A stretch of 38,448 nucleotides of DNA, taken from the IMG/VR virus record IMGVR_UViG_3300018423_000025, positions 1 to 38,448 of that record; one strand, 5' to 3'. Source of the DNA: a virus. Below are positions 1 through 13,800 of the stretch, in pieces (the stretch's first letter is position 1; each line of letters opens with the position of its first letter). A program made the translations under genes and the position numbers. The notes under the pieces are model-generated. The model was not told the origin of the DNA. It searched no databases and was given only the letters and a program-made list of their open reading frames with translations.

Positions 1-2
1 AA

Positions 3-1874
3 ATAACACGCATATTAGCTGATAATAATATTAGAAACTTTTATTTAAGCGAGTTTACTGAGCAAAACTACACTGAATTAAATCTAAAATGGAATCAAGA
101 AACATACGATTCTTCGTCTAGCTCTGGTTACATCACTGATGGAGATATAAACTTTGCAGTTTCAACCGCAACATCAGGGCCATTAAAATACGTAGAGCCT
201 GGTGCATTGGTTAAGTTTACTCCGCCTGAAGGATATTATTTTGACAAAGATAATAAAATAGTGTTTGGCACTCCTGCTAACTTAGGAGACAAAACAGAAA
301 TATGGACTAAAGTTATAAATGTTTACGAAACAGGAACAAGTGTAACAGATGCAGGACTTGGAGGTATACTTTTAGATGATTTTGTGCCAACTGATGCTGT
401 TTTAAATAGTTTAAAAATTAAATATGTTAGAGATATTATTGATGATGTAAAAAATCAAATGATTGATCAAGTATTTTCTTATAAAACATTTGGATTGCGT
501 TACGATCTTGTTGACAGGCAATGGAAAGTAATCTTACAAGAAGATTTAAATGTTTTAGGAGATTTTAGTCTAGGTCTGGCAGGTGACGTTACTGGGCAAA
601 AACTAGATTCTAGTTGGGTTGTCTTATTTGAAACTAACGGAGACACCTACAATATAACCTATCGTACAATAAGATATATTTTTGAAAGCAAAAGTCAAAC
701 AAGATTCTATTTTGATAATAACAAAAAAATCTATGATAGTAAAACAGGAAAGATCATAAGAGACAAAGTTTCTGTTTTAAATATCAACAGAGATTTGTAC
801 AGTGAAGGAACAACATCTCCTTTTACAGTTGACTATGATTGGGCTATTAGCAGCGAGTTTAGAGACTTAAACGGTTATGTAGATAGTAAAAAAGTTGAAG
901 TTATTTTCTTTGATAATGACGACGACGGTGTTGTAGACAATCCAGAAATATTTGAAAAGATTGTTACATTTGGAGATACAGATTATATCTTTTTGAAAAA
1001 AGTTGCCTATGCAGATAGCGAGTTTTACCAATATTGCGATGATGTTATTACTGTTGGTACTCCAGATGCAACAGTCGACGGTGTTTGGTACGATGCAAAT
1101 AATGATACTTTTTATTCTACAAATAGCAGTACAAGAAAAGTTACAGAACTCACTGGATATAAAGCGTTCAGAGGACGTGATAATCTAAAGTTCCAATATG
1201 TACATGCCAGTGATGAAAATGCACGTATAGATCCTAGCAGCAGTAATATTATAGATCTTTTTGTATTAACAAAAACATATGATACATTATTTAGACAATA
1301 TTTGATTGGTAATGTGGCATCAATGCCATTGCCACAAAGCAGCGATAGTCTTTACAGAGATTATGGCGAATCAATCAATGCAATCAAAAGTATCAGCGAT
1401 GAAGTAATATACCATCCTGTAAAGTACAAAGTACTGTTTGGCGATAAGGCAGAAAATGCATTGAAAGCAACATTTAAAATAGTAAAATCAAAAGAGCGTG
1501 TTACAAATGATAATGATATTAAGTCAAGAGTTATTGAAGCAGTAAATCAATATTTTGCTTTAGAAAACTGGGACTTTGGAGAAACATTTTACTGGAGTGA
1601 ACTTTCTGCATATATAATGAACAGTTTGTCACCTGATATTACCAGTATTGTTATTGTTCCTAATGATAGCACTAGTGCATTTGGTAGTTTATTTGAAGTA
1701 AACAGTGAAAGCGATGAGTTGTTTATTAGCGGCGCAACTGTGGCAGACGTTGAAATCATTACAGCAAATACAGCAGAAAAACTCAAATCTCAAGGAAATC
1801 TAGTAACAGATACTTCAAACACAACAGCTGGAATACAAAGCACCACTAATATAATAGTAGGTGGAGGATATTAA
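3..1874 (+). CDS. Baseplate wedge subunit, T4 gp6-like (5' end outside window)
   Basis: The reading frame is open from the left edge to the stop at 1872-1874, so this is the last ~623 codons of a longer gene. A TTG at 207 can be read as a start, but the 68 codons before it are open and protein-like, so it is internal. The C-terminal part (about 1450-1760) carries the pattern of T4 gp6-family proteins: a Baseplate J-like fold with NQYFALENWDFGETFYWSEL, then IVIVPND, FGSLFEV and DELFISGATVADVEII. In T4, gp6 dimers form the inner ring of the baseplate and join neighbouring wedges; the same role is inferred here. The downstream giant structural gene starts inside the stop codon (TAATG), so the two are probably translationally coupled, as expected in a baseplate operon. 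The family call rests on remembered motifs. Confidence 0.8.
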   Translation: MTRILADNNIRNFYLSEFTEQNYTELNLKWNQETYDSSSSSGYITDGDINFAVSTATSGPLKYVEPGALVKFTPPEGYYFDKDNKIVFGTPANLGDKTEIWTKVINVYETGTSVTDAGLGGILLDDFVPTDAVLNSLKIKYVRDIIDDVKNQMIDQVFSYKTFGLRYDLVDRQWKVILQEDLNVLGDFSLGLAGDVTGQKLDSSWVVLFETNGDTYNITYRTIRYIFESKSQTRFYFDNNKKIYDSKTGKIIRDKVSVLNINRDLYSEGTTSPFTVDYDWAISSEFRDLNGYVDSKKVEVIFFDNDDDGVVDNPEIFEKIVTFGDTDYIFLKKVAYADSEFYQYCDDVITVGTPDATVDGVWYDANNDTFYSTNSSTRKVTELTGYKAFRGRDNLKFQYVHASDENARIDPSSSNIIDLFVLTKTYDTLFRQYLIGNVASMPLPQSSDSLYRDYGESINAIKSISDEVIYHPVKYKVLFGDKAENALKATFKIVKSKERVTNDNDIKSRVIEAVNQYFALENWDFGETFYWSELSAYIMNSLSPDITSIVIVPNDSTSAFGSLFEVNSESDELFISGATVADVEIITANTAEKLKSQGNLVTDTSNTTAGIQSTTNIIVGGGY

Positions 1875-4800
1875 TGGCATACGAAAAAAATCAAAACGAA
1901 TCACCTATTCCTACAGACGAAAACTTTACAAGAACAGCTAGTGAGTTTCTTCCTAAGTATTTTAGAACTGATACAAACAAAAAGTTTCTACAATCTAGTA
2001 TAGATCAGATGATTAGTTCTGGAACACTTGAAAAACTGAATAGTTTTGCAGGTAGAAGATATGCAAGAGCAACAAAAGTTGACGATGCATTTTATCCAGA
2101 TGTAACAGAAACAAGAGAAAATTATCAGTTTGAAACAAGCACTGTTATTAAAGATACTTTAGATAATGTGACGTTTTTTGGTGATTATATTGATTATTTA
2201 GGAGCCTTAAAGTACTATGGTGTGGATACAACAAATCATAATATTTTGAATAAGCAACAAAGTTATAGTTTAGATAGCCATATTGATTGGGATAAGTTTA
2301 CAAACTTTAGAGAATATTATTGGTTACCACTAGGGCCAAAACGTATAACAGTAGTTGGACAAAGTAAAAGCGTACAAAGTACATATAAGATTACTACTAG
2401 TAATCAAGATGACAACACAACTTATGTGTTTACACCTAATGGATTTACTAATAATCCAACGATCACCCTTTACAAAGAACAAACATATCGTTTTGAAATC
2501 AATGCACCTGGGCACGGGTTTGCATTTACTTATAATAGAAATGTTGAAGATTTAAATCCTACAAATGAAATAGAACAAAATAATCTTTCAAGGATATACA
2601 CAAAAGGTATTAAAAAGTTTGTCTATGATAGCGAAGGAAAACTAGCAGAAACTGATTTAGATTACATTGAAAATGGTGTTATTGAATGGACTGTACCTGT
2701 AGATGTACCTGAAGATTTATATTACATAAGCGAAACAGATATTAATACAAGTGGTATTGTGTTAAGTAAAGATATCACAGAAAACAGCGAAATCAATGTT
2801 GAAGAAGAAATACTAGGTAAAAAAACATACACAACAAGCAACGGTATTAAGTTGTCAAATGGTATGAAAGTTAGATTTGCCGGCAGTGTTACACCCGAAC
2901 AGTATGCAGATGGTGAATGGTTTATTGAAGGTGTAGGAGATAGCATCAGAATAATCAATCAGCAAGATCTTGAAGTTCCTGCTGTATTTACTGACGAAAT
3001 TGAAGTTCCTTTTGACACGTTCAACTTTGACGATGTGCCATTTGAAAATGCTGATAGTTATCCAGCTGTACAAGATTATATTGTGATTAATAGAGGCAGT
3101 GCTGACAGAAATCCTTGGAGTAGATATAATCGTTGGTTCCACAGAGATGTGATTATTGCATCAGCTGAAGCGAACAATGCAGATCCTGAGTTAGACGAAG
3201 TTTCAAGAGGCAAACGTCCTATTATTGAGTTTGATGCAGGACTGAAACTTTGGAATCACGGAAATAAAACAAAACAAAATATCAATCTTGTTGATACATT
3301 CACAACTGATGTTTTTAGTACAATAGAAGGTAGCTTGGGTTACAGTATTGATGGTGTCGAAGTAACTAACGGTATGCGTGTAATGTTTACAGCAGATCCT
3401 GATAGTTTTGTAAATGGAAAAATATATATTGTAAACTTTATAGAACATAATGGTAGAACTCAGATTAGTCTTGTTCCATCAACTGATTCAGATCCTGCAG
3501 AAGGCGACACAGTACTAGTTACTGGTGGAACAGAATACAAAGGAAAAATGTTTTTCTATGACGGAGATAAATGGAATCTAAGTCAAGAAAAAACAAAAGT
3601 TAATCAAGCACCATTATTTGATTTATTTGATAAAAATGAAACAAACTTAAATGATACTGTTTATTATCCTACAAGTAGTTTTAGAGGAAATAAAGTATTC
3701 AGTTATGCTCAGGGCACCGGTGCTAATGATAGTATTCTAGGTTTTCCATTAAAATATAGAAACATTAATAATATCGGCGATATTGTTTTTGATTTTAATC
3801 TTTTATCTGAAACTATTTCCTATCAAGACGAACTACAAAACGATTTTACTGTTAACAGTGACGTATTATTTTTAAAAAAATACAACTACACTGGCGATAC
3901 TTTCGAATATAAAAATGCCTGGACAAAAAGTAGTGCTCAAACTATCCAGCCGGTTATATTACAATACAATAATATGTTAAACAACTTTCCTATTGATTGT
4001 TTTAATAATGCAGGTAATTTAGACGATTTGTTTATCAAACTTTTTGTCAATGGAACAAAAAGAAATGATTACACTATTACAAAAAGAAATGGATTAGCAT
4101 TTGTCACACTTGACACTGATCTTGAATCAGCAGAACTTGTTGTTGTAAAATGTTATAGTAATGCGCCAAAAAATAATAATGGTGTGTATGAGATACCTCT
4201 TAACTATGAAAGAAATCCATTAAATGAAAATATAACAACATTTACTTTAGGAGAAGTAAATGATCATGTTAAAACTATAACTGATTTCCATCCAGAGTTT
4301 GCAGGCGATGCACTTGGTGTTAATAACTTGAGAGATCTAGGCCCACTAAGTCCGTATGGCAGATTATTAATGCAACACGAAGGTCCTCTAAATCTTCCAT
4401 TATTCCATCTTGTTTCAAAACAATACAATGCTGTTAAAGGCTTAGATGTTGCGAGGAAAAGTTATAATACATTTATAAGAAGCTTCTTAAGAGAAGCAGA
4501 AAAAAATGCTTTTTCTGGTAGTGTAAAAGAACATGTTGATTTTATTTTACAAGAAATAAACAAAGATAAAAGTCCTACACAAAATTTTTATACATCTGAT
4601 ATGGTTCCTTTTGGAGGATATACAGTTGAACAACATGATATAGATTTTAATGGACCGACATATATTGCGTTAAAGAAAACATTTACATTAGATTCTCTAA
4701 GTAATAAAGCAGTACTTGTTTACAGAAATGATGTGCAGTTAGTACACAATAAAGATTATACTTTCAGTGACGGGTTTGTGTATATTAGTATAGATTTAGT

Positions 4801-7800
4801 ACAGAATGATGTTATTAAAATATTTGAGTATGAAAACACAAATGGAAGTTTTGTTGCACCTACTCCTGTGAAGTTGGGATTATTACCTGCATACGAACCA
4901 GAGAAATATATTGATAACACCTATTTAGAATCAAAAACTGTTATTCAAGGACACGATGGTAGTATTACAGTTGGATATGACGATTATAGAGACGATCTTT
5001 TATTAGAACTTGAAAAAAGAATATACAATAATATAAAAGTAAAATATGATGCTGACATACTTAATGTATATGATTTTATACCAGGATACGATAGAACAAC
5101 TAACTTTAGTAAAAATGACATTGATGCATTAATGCTTGGAGGTTTTAGCGAGTGGTTATCTTTTGCAAACAATTTTGATTATACAAAAAATAATACAATC
5201 GAAGGTAATGGATTTACTTATAACTATAGTAGTACCAACGACTTTGCTGATAAAACTCTAAAAGGTTCGTGGAGAAATGTTTATAAAACATACTACGATA
5301 CAGACAGACCGCATACACATCCTTGGGAAATGTTAGGATTTACTGTAAAGCCAACTTGGTGGAATGAAGTTTATGGTCCAGCACCTTATACAGGAGATAA
5401 CTTTGTTTTATGGCAGGATTTAGAAAAAGGTATTGTTAGAGAGCCAAACAAACCTATTGTTGTAAAAGACAAATTTAAAAGAACCAACTTAACAAAACAT
5501 ATTCCTACTGATCAATATGGCAGACTTTTAGATCCAACTGCTAGTGGTTTGGCAAAAGGAACACTATTAAAAACTGTAAAAAATCCTTTTGTTTATGGAG
5601 ATCAAAGTCCTGCAGAAACAGCTTGGAGAAGAAGCAGCGATTTTGGATTTAGTTTATTACGAGCTTGGATGCTATTAAGTCCTGCAAAAGTTTTTGGTTT
5701 AGGATTTGACAGAAGTAGAATCACAAAAGATATTGTTGGAAATATTGTGTGGAGTGATACACAAAAGCGTGTAAAGCTGCAAGACATTGTTGTGCCTATG
5801 ATAAAAAGTGATATGCAATATTTGACAGCAGGCATTATAAACTATGTAACTGCAAATATTAGCACTCGTATTGATACAAAACTTTCTGATTATAAAGATG
5901 AACTTGCAAAGATTAAAAACCAACTAAGCATAAGATTAGGTGGTTTTGCAGATAAAGATAAAATCAAACTGGTACTCGATAGCAGAAGTCCTTTAAATAA
6001 AACAAGTGTGTTTGTACCAGATGAAAACTACAAAATATTCTTAAACAAAAGTTCAGTACAAGATATACCTTCTATTTCAGGAATGATCATTGAACAACTA
6101 AAAAATGCAGATGGCGAATCAACTGGTTTTACTATTAGAGGTTACGATATTGAAAATCCTGTGTTTAACTATTATCCTCATATTCCGCAGTTTAACGATC
6201 CTGGAATAACAGTTGGCGGTATTAGTGAAAGTTATGTAAACTGGGGTACAGATCAACTATACACTAAAGGCACAGTTGTATTTTATTCAGGTAGATACTA
6301 TAGAGCATCTATTACACATACCAGCGGTAATAGTTTTGATAACGAAAACTTTGTTGGACTATCCAAGTTGCCTGAAGTTGGCGGCATTGGAGCACAGATA
6401 AGAAAAGTATTTGATTATTCAAATCCACAAAAAATATATTATGGAGCATATTTTTCTAGCGTTCAAGAAGTAGTAGATTTTATGTGTGGCTATGAAGCAT
6501 ACTTAAAACAACAAGGATTTATTTTTAATAACGTAAGCGATGCAGGTGTTCTTGAAGATATGACACTTTGTATTAAAGAGTTTTTGTTTTTCAACACACA
6601 AAACTGGGATCAAGGTGCAGTAATCAGCACAAGTCCTGTTGCAAATAAACTTACATTCTTTAGAGATTATTTTGGTGTTGATGATATTTACGAACCGTTT
6701 TACAACTATAACTTGTTAGGTGGAAACGGACAAAAAATTGAACCAGCATTTGTAAACCTGTTTAGAGACAACACAGACTTTAATGTTCAGTCATTAGGCG
6801 AAGGTGTTTACCTTGCTAAACTACCTTTAATACAAACCGAACATGTTATTCTAATAGACAACGAAACAGTATTCAATGATGTTATATACGACACAATACC
6901 TGGATACAAACAAGAAAGAATAAAAGTTGTAGGGTATAGGACAGATTTTTGGGATGGTACACTTAATGTTCCAGGATTCTTCTATGACGAAGCAAAAGTA
7001 GTAGAATGGACACCAAACACTGATTATACTGTTGGCGATCTAGTAAAGTTTAAACAGTTTTACTATTCTAATGTAACTGGTCATACAAGCGGAGAAACTT
7101 TTGACAGTAGCCAATGGACACTATTAAGCAGTAGACCACAAGACCAACTATTTCCTAACTGGGATTATAAAGCAAAACAGTTTGCTGATTTCTACGATTT
7201 AGACACTGATAACTTTGATGCGGAGCAACAAAGATTAGGTCAGCACTTAATAGGTTACCAAAAAAGAGATTATCTAAATAATATTATTACAGATGCAACA
7301 AGTCAGTACAAGTTTTATCAAGGATTTATCCAAGATAAAGGAACAAAAAATGCACTTACAAAACTATTTGATCCATTGAGTAGTGCAAATGCAGATAGTA
7401 TTGAGTTTTTTGAAGAATGGGCATTACGTCTAGGACAATACGGTGCAATAGATAATATAGAAGAAGTTGAGTATGTTTTAGACGATAAAAAGTTTAAGAC
7501 AGAACCACAAATAGTTGAACTAGTTCAAAATAAAACACCAGCAAGAACTGATCTTACATTTGAAATAGCAGATTTTGAAGTATATGCAAAACCTTTAGGT
7601 TATAACCATAAACCATTTACTGTTAGAAATGATAATGAAATATACACAAGAGATGCTGGTTATGTTAGAGACAAAGATGTAGAATATAGTGTTGCATCTT
7701 ATGACGATTTAGCAAAACTAGATATTGAAAGCGTAAAAATAGGCGATAATATCTGGGTGCAAAAAATAAAACAATCTTGGACAGTTTTACAAAATGTTGA

Positions 7801-10800
7801 CACTGATTTAAAAGTGACAAGATTAGAAGTTAATAACGATAAGTTACAAGGCGTTCCTGGATATACAATAACTGTAGATACATATAACCATAACATCAAA
7901 AAAGACGATGTGATTGGTGTATATGCAAGTGTACAAGAAGGCAGAGGCTTCTTTAAAGTAATAAATGTTGAAGGCAAATCGTTTACAGTTCAAACGGAAA
8001 AAGATGTTGATGTAGAACAGTTCAACGATAGTAGTATTCCTGGTATTTCGAGATTTATTGCAAAAAGATATGCAGATGTTGATACCTGGAATACAGAGGC
8101 AAAAAACAAAAAAACTTATTGGCAGGATAAAGTTTGGTTAGATGCAGACGGCAACGGTGATTGGTCTGTTTACCAGCATAACAAATCTTGGAGTTTACAA
8201 GAAGAAACAAACAATGAATATGAAACTGATGTAAACTTTTTAACATCTTTTGCAAGTAATGCAACAAATACACATCTTGCAGTAGGAACTTCACTATATC
8301 AAAATCCAAGCAGTCTTGGTGCTGTAAAGATTTGGAATAGAACAAATGAATCATTTACAAAAACAGACATTTATGATTTAACACCAGATGTAGATTATCA
8401 TGATGACAATAGTGGATTTGGTTCTAGTATTGCAATAAGTGATGATGCAAAGTATATTGCAGTTGGTGCACCAACAGCCTCAAATGTTAAAACAAAGTTT
8501 GTAGGCGACCTTTATAGTTTAGACAGTGCAAATATTTTCTTTAATGACATTGTTGCAGACAGAGGGGTGCTGTGGAAAGCCAAAAAAAACATTAACGATA
8601 TTGACTACAAAGTTGGACAAGATGGAAGTACTATTAACAGTTTAAGTCAAGACTTTGAACCTGCTTACATGATACCTGCAGACGCAGACGGATTAGCAAG
8701 TGGATTAAATAGTCAAGGTTGTGTTTATATTTTTAAAAGAAGCGATTTACAATACTATGTTTTAGATCAAATAATCACAAGTCCAAACCCAGTTTCTGAA
8801 GAAGAGTTTGGATACAGTGTGCAGTTTAGAAACAATCCAGATACAGGATTAAAACTGTTTATTGGTGCACCAGGTGCAGACGCAGGAAAGATTTACTTTG
8901 TAGGATATGATGATATAAATGGTTGGCAGTATACAACTAACAGAGACTACAAAGGCGAGTATAGTGCAACGTATGCATACAACAAAGATGATATAGCATT
9001 ATATGATTACAAGTTTTATAAAGCATTAGATAACTTGACACCTGGACAAGCAGATCCAACGGATGCAACCAAGTGGGAAGAGCTAAGTGAAAATGCAACT
9101 TATACAGAGCATACCGGGTATGTACCTAACTATGCAGAAAGTTTAAATGCAGCAAGTCAAGGTATATTTGATCCAGGTTCTCGTATAGGCGAAAAGTTTG
9201 ATGTTAACAAACATGGTGATGTATTAGTATTTGCTGCTGTAAACACTGATAATACACCTGAAAGAAAAGTAGGAATATATGCAGCACCTAATCGACGTTG
9301 GCAATATATTCAAACAATAGAAATAGAAGACAGTACAAGTTTTGGAAAAAATATTGCTATTAATGATAACGGTGATAAAGTTGCTGTTAGTGCAATGCAA
9401 TATGATGGTTCTACGACTGATACCGGTGCTGTCTATGTTTTCAAAAAAACAGGCACTGGTTTGCAGGCATTTGCACTCGATCAACTTGTAGAAAATCCGT
9501 ATTCGGGTAAAGACAAGCTATTTGGTCAAAACATGAAATTTAGCGGAAACAAACTAGCTGTTTCTGGTAAAAATATTGACAACAGATATCAAACTATTTT
9601 TGATAATGACACAACTATTTTTGATGCAGGAAATACTGCTTTTGGATATTTAGAAGACAGCACCGGAGGCATAGTTGTATTTGAAGAAATAGCAAACAAG
9701 TTTGTGTATTCTGAAACTCTTGAATATTTAAGAGAAACTAGCAACTTTAACTTTGATTATTTTGACTTTGTAGATAATCATATTTACGTTGCATTTGAAA
9801 ATATGGTTCCTGCACTAGAAGGCGAAAGAATTGATACAGATACATATCCCGAATACTTAGATAGTACAAATGTAAACAAAGGTGTTATCGCTGATTTTAG
9901 AATCGCAAAAAACACAAACACATGGAATACACTAGTACAGCAAAGTGAAAAGATTGATATTTCAAATATTAATCGTGTGTTTATATACGATAAGAAAACC
10001 AAAGATATTATAACTAACTTAGATTTTGTGGATCCTCGTTTAGGAAAAATACCTGGACCTGCAGAGCAAGAAATTTATTATAAAACTTTCTATGACCCAG
10101 CAGTCTACACAACTAGTGATAATGTCAGCACAATCGTTGACAGTGGTATTAACTGGACAGATGAACAGGTAGGCAGATTATGGTGGAATGTAAGTAAAGC
10201 ATCGTGGTATAATCCTTACCAAGATTCGAACACATACAGGACTGCTTATTTCAATAAGTTATTACCAAGCTCTGAAGTAGAAGTTTGTGAATGGGTAGGA
10301 ACAACATTAACACCAAGTGAATGGAACGAGATTGCCAACACTGCTCAAGGGTTTGCAAAAGGTATAACTGGGACTACACTTTATGATGACAACACATTTA
10401 GCAGTAAGCCTGTTTTTGATGAAGTTAAACAATCATTTACAAACTACTATTACTACTGGGTAAAAAATACTTTGACTGTTCCGGAAAATGGAATAAGAAA
10501 ACTAAGTGCAGACGATGTTGCAAAAGTTATTAGTGCGCCACAGGACTATGGTTATAGATTTATTACACCACTGAGCACTTCTAGTTTTGCACTGTACAAC
10601 GTTGCATCTTTTGTAAATGGCAAAGATTCAATTTTGCATATTAGCTTTACTAAAGATCAAGATAATAAAAATAATATTCATTACGAATATCAGTTGTTAA
10701 GCGAAGGATTTGCTACAACTAAACTAGATTCGGAAATAGAACGAAAGTGGGTTGATAGTTTAGTAGGATATGACGAAAATGTTAGACCTGTACCAGATCC

Positions 10801-13800
10801 AAGTGTTCCTAGTGTACAACAAATAGGAGTTTTAAACTTCCCTAGACAAAGCATGTTTATTAATAGACTTGAAGCTGTAAAACAGTTTGTTGAAAGAGTG
10901 AACAGCGTGTTTATTCAAAATCCTATTGTTGATAACTTTGTGATCGATAAACTTTTAGAAAAAGACGAAGTACCACTTGCAAGTTCAGGGCAGTTTGATA
11001 CAACTGCTGATTCTACAAGTTTATTAAGATTTGTTGAAGTTGCTAAAGTTGTAAGTGCAGAGATTGAGCCTGTTATTGACAACGGTAGAATAACTGGAGC
11101 AAACATTATTAATCCTGGCAGAGGATATAAAAATGCACCTGTTATAAAAATAAACAGCGACACAGGATATAATGCAAGTATTAAAACAGTTATTGATAGT
11201 GTTGGTAAAGTTGTAGATGTTACTATTTTAGCCCAAGGGTTTGATTACGGAGCAGATACAAATTTTGTGGTTAGAGATTTTTCTGTATTGATAGAAAATG
11301 ATGAAACAATCGGCGGAAGATGGGCTATTTACAGCTATCAAAACAAAGAGTGGATTAGAACAAATAACCAAAACTTTGATACTACAAAATACTGGGATTA
11401 TGCAGATTGGTATGCATCCGGGTACGATTCGAATACAGCTATAAACCATATTGCAAGTTATACATATAACTTGTTTGGCTTATCAACAAATATTGGTGAT
11501 ATTGTTAAAATAGAAAATGTAGGTTCTGGAGGCTGGTTATTATTGAAAAAAATAGATGACCAGTTAGTAGAAGACTACACTGTAAACTATGAAACTATCG
11601 GACGTGAAAACGGAACAATACTTTTGAGCACAAGATTATATGATTATAGTTTCAAAACCAGTGGATATGATGCAAATATTTACGATAGTGGTTTCTATGA
11701 TAGAGAACCTGTACAAGAACTACGTAACATTCTGTCTGCTTTAAAAGAAGATATTTTTGTTGCAAACTTATATAATGAATACAATAAATGTTTCTTTGCA
11801 TCATTGAGATATGTATTTGCAGAACAGTCGAATGTTGATTGGGCATTTAAAACAAGTTTTGTAAAAGCCAAGCACAATGTGTCGGGGTTAGATCAAAAAC
11901 TAAGTTATCAAAATGATAACCTTGAAAGTTATCAAGATTATGTTAACGAAGTAAAACCATACAAAACAAAAATAAGAGAGTATGTTAGTGCATATGAAAA
12001 GGTTGATCCAACTGGTTCACTAGTAACTGACTTTGATTTACCACCAAATCACAACGAAGTAACAAAAGAAATACAAACCAGTGATGCTGTAATGCGAAAT
12101 AATAGCATTGAAAATATTGATAACAAGTACCAATCATATCCTTACAAGAGTTGGATTGATAATAATCAATATGATGTGATTAGTATTGAAGTTGCAAATG
12201 GCGGTAGTGGTTATTTGTCAACACCAAAAGTTATAGTTAGTGGAGATAATGGTACAACAGCCGAAGCCTTCTTGTCAAGAGGAAGTGTAAAAGAAATACA
12301 GATTACAAACAAAGGCGGAAAATATTATACTGCACCAACAGTTACTATAGAAGGTAATCTAGCAGATGACGGCGTTGCAGCAACAGCAAGTGCTATATTA
12401 GGCAATCCTAATGTACGTAGTACTCATATGGTTATGAAGTTTGATAGGGTATCTGGAAAAACTTATATTGCTGATATAGACACCACTGAAACATTTACAG
12501 GTACAGGTGCAAAAAACAAGTTTACTCTAGAATGGCCTATGAATGTTAACAATGAAACATTTGAAGTATTTGTTGATGATAAAAAACTATTATCAAGTGA
12601 ATTTACATATGGAAATGATGTAAACAGTGATAAAAGTTATAAAAGAAAACAAGGATATATCAATATTCTAAACGCTCCTAGTATAGATGCAGCAGTTGTA
12701 ATCAAATACAAAAAAGATATTTCTATGTTAAGTGCGGCAGATAGAATTACACAATATTATTCACCAACAACAGGTATGCTAGGAAAAGACTTAGCACAGT
12801 TAATGACTGGTGTTGAATATGATGGTGCAATATATGACAGCATTGACTTTGGTACCGATGCTGGTTTTGATATTGGTGGATTTGCAGGCACAGGATTTGA
12901 CACATTTGTAAACACATTTGAAGATGAAATATTTGAAATAACATCTGACAGTACTTTTGAAGAAACCTTTGTGTTATCTAAGCCTTTGGAGACTGGTTAT
13001 CAGTACAATGTTTTTGTAAAAGTAGCAGGTGAAACACAGTCGGATGATTGGAAGATATATAGACTAGATGATCCAGCATATGATGGCAGTACTGTTGCAG
13101 ACAACGAATATGCTCAAATGTTGACATTGGAAGGTGACGATAGCACAGCAAGTGTAACAGTTGACTTAACAGATATTAGCACTGCACCAGGTGATAAAGT
13201 TATTGTCAGCAAAAGCACAAGTGATGGCAGCTTTACACCTGTTGCTACAACATATGATACTGCACTTAGCGGCGGAGATTTGTCGTATACTACTGCAACT
13301 GGAATCGAAGCAGGCGATATTACAGTCGACGGCGACGGGTTCTATACACAAAATACTGCAAAAGGTCCTGAAGAAATGGTGCCTGGAAAAGTTCTTGACA
13401 CACTTGACATACAGGTATACACTAGAGCCAGTGATGGTGTTGCAAATATTGCTGTCGCTACATATAAAATACAAAACGACAGCACTGACGAATACAAACT
13501 ACCTGGATTGCCGCAATCAAATGATGGTGTTATTGTTAAACTAGATGATGTAATATTACCAAGTGAAAGGTATTCGATTGATTGGAACAATAATGTTTTA
13601 TTATTTGATGATAGTACGAGCAACGTAGGAGAGACGCTTGCAATCATCACTTACGGAACGAATGGTACAGGATTAATAGATACAGCAACTACAATATTTG
13701 ATGGTAGTACAACAGGTATTGTTACTTCTGTATCGTGGGATAATGATCGCGGTGCACTAGTTACAGTAAATGGTGTAGTTCAAGTTGAAAACGATGCGTA

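Noticed and set aside
207-209. TTG as a start for the first gene
   Set aside because: The frame is open back to the window edge with protein-like sequence, so the gene simply begins outside the window.
13191-13544. 117-codon + strand frame inside the giant gene
   Set aside because: It lies wholly within the structural frame, has a Leu/Gln/His-rich shadow composition and no ribosome site.
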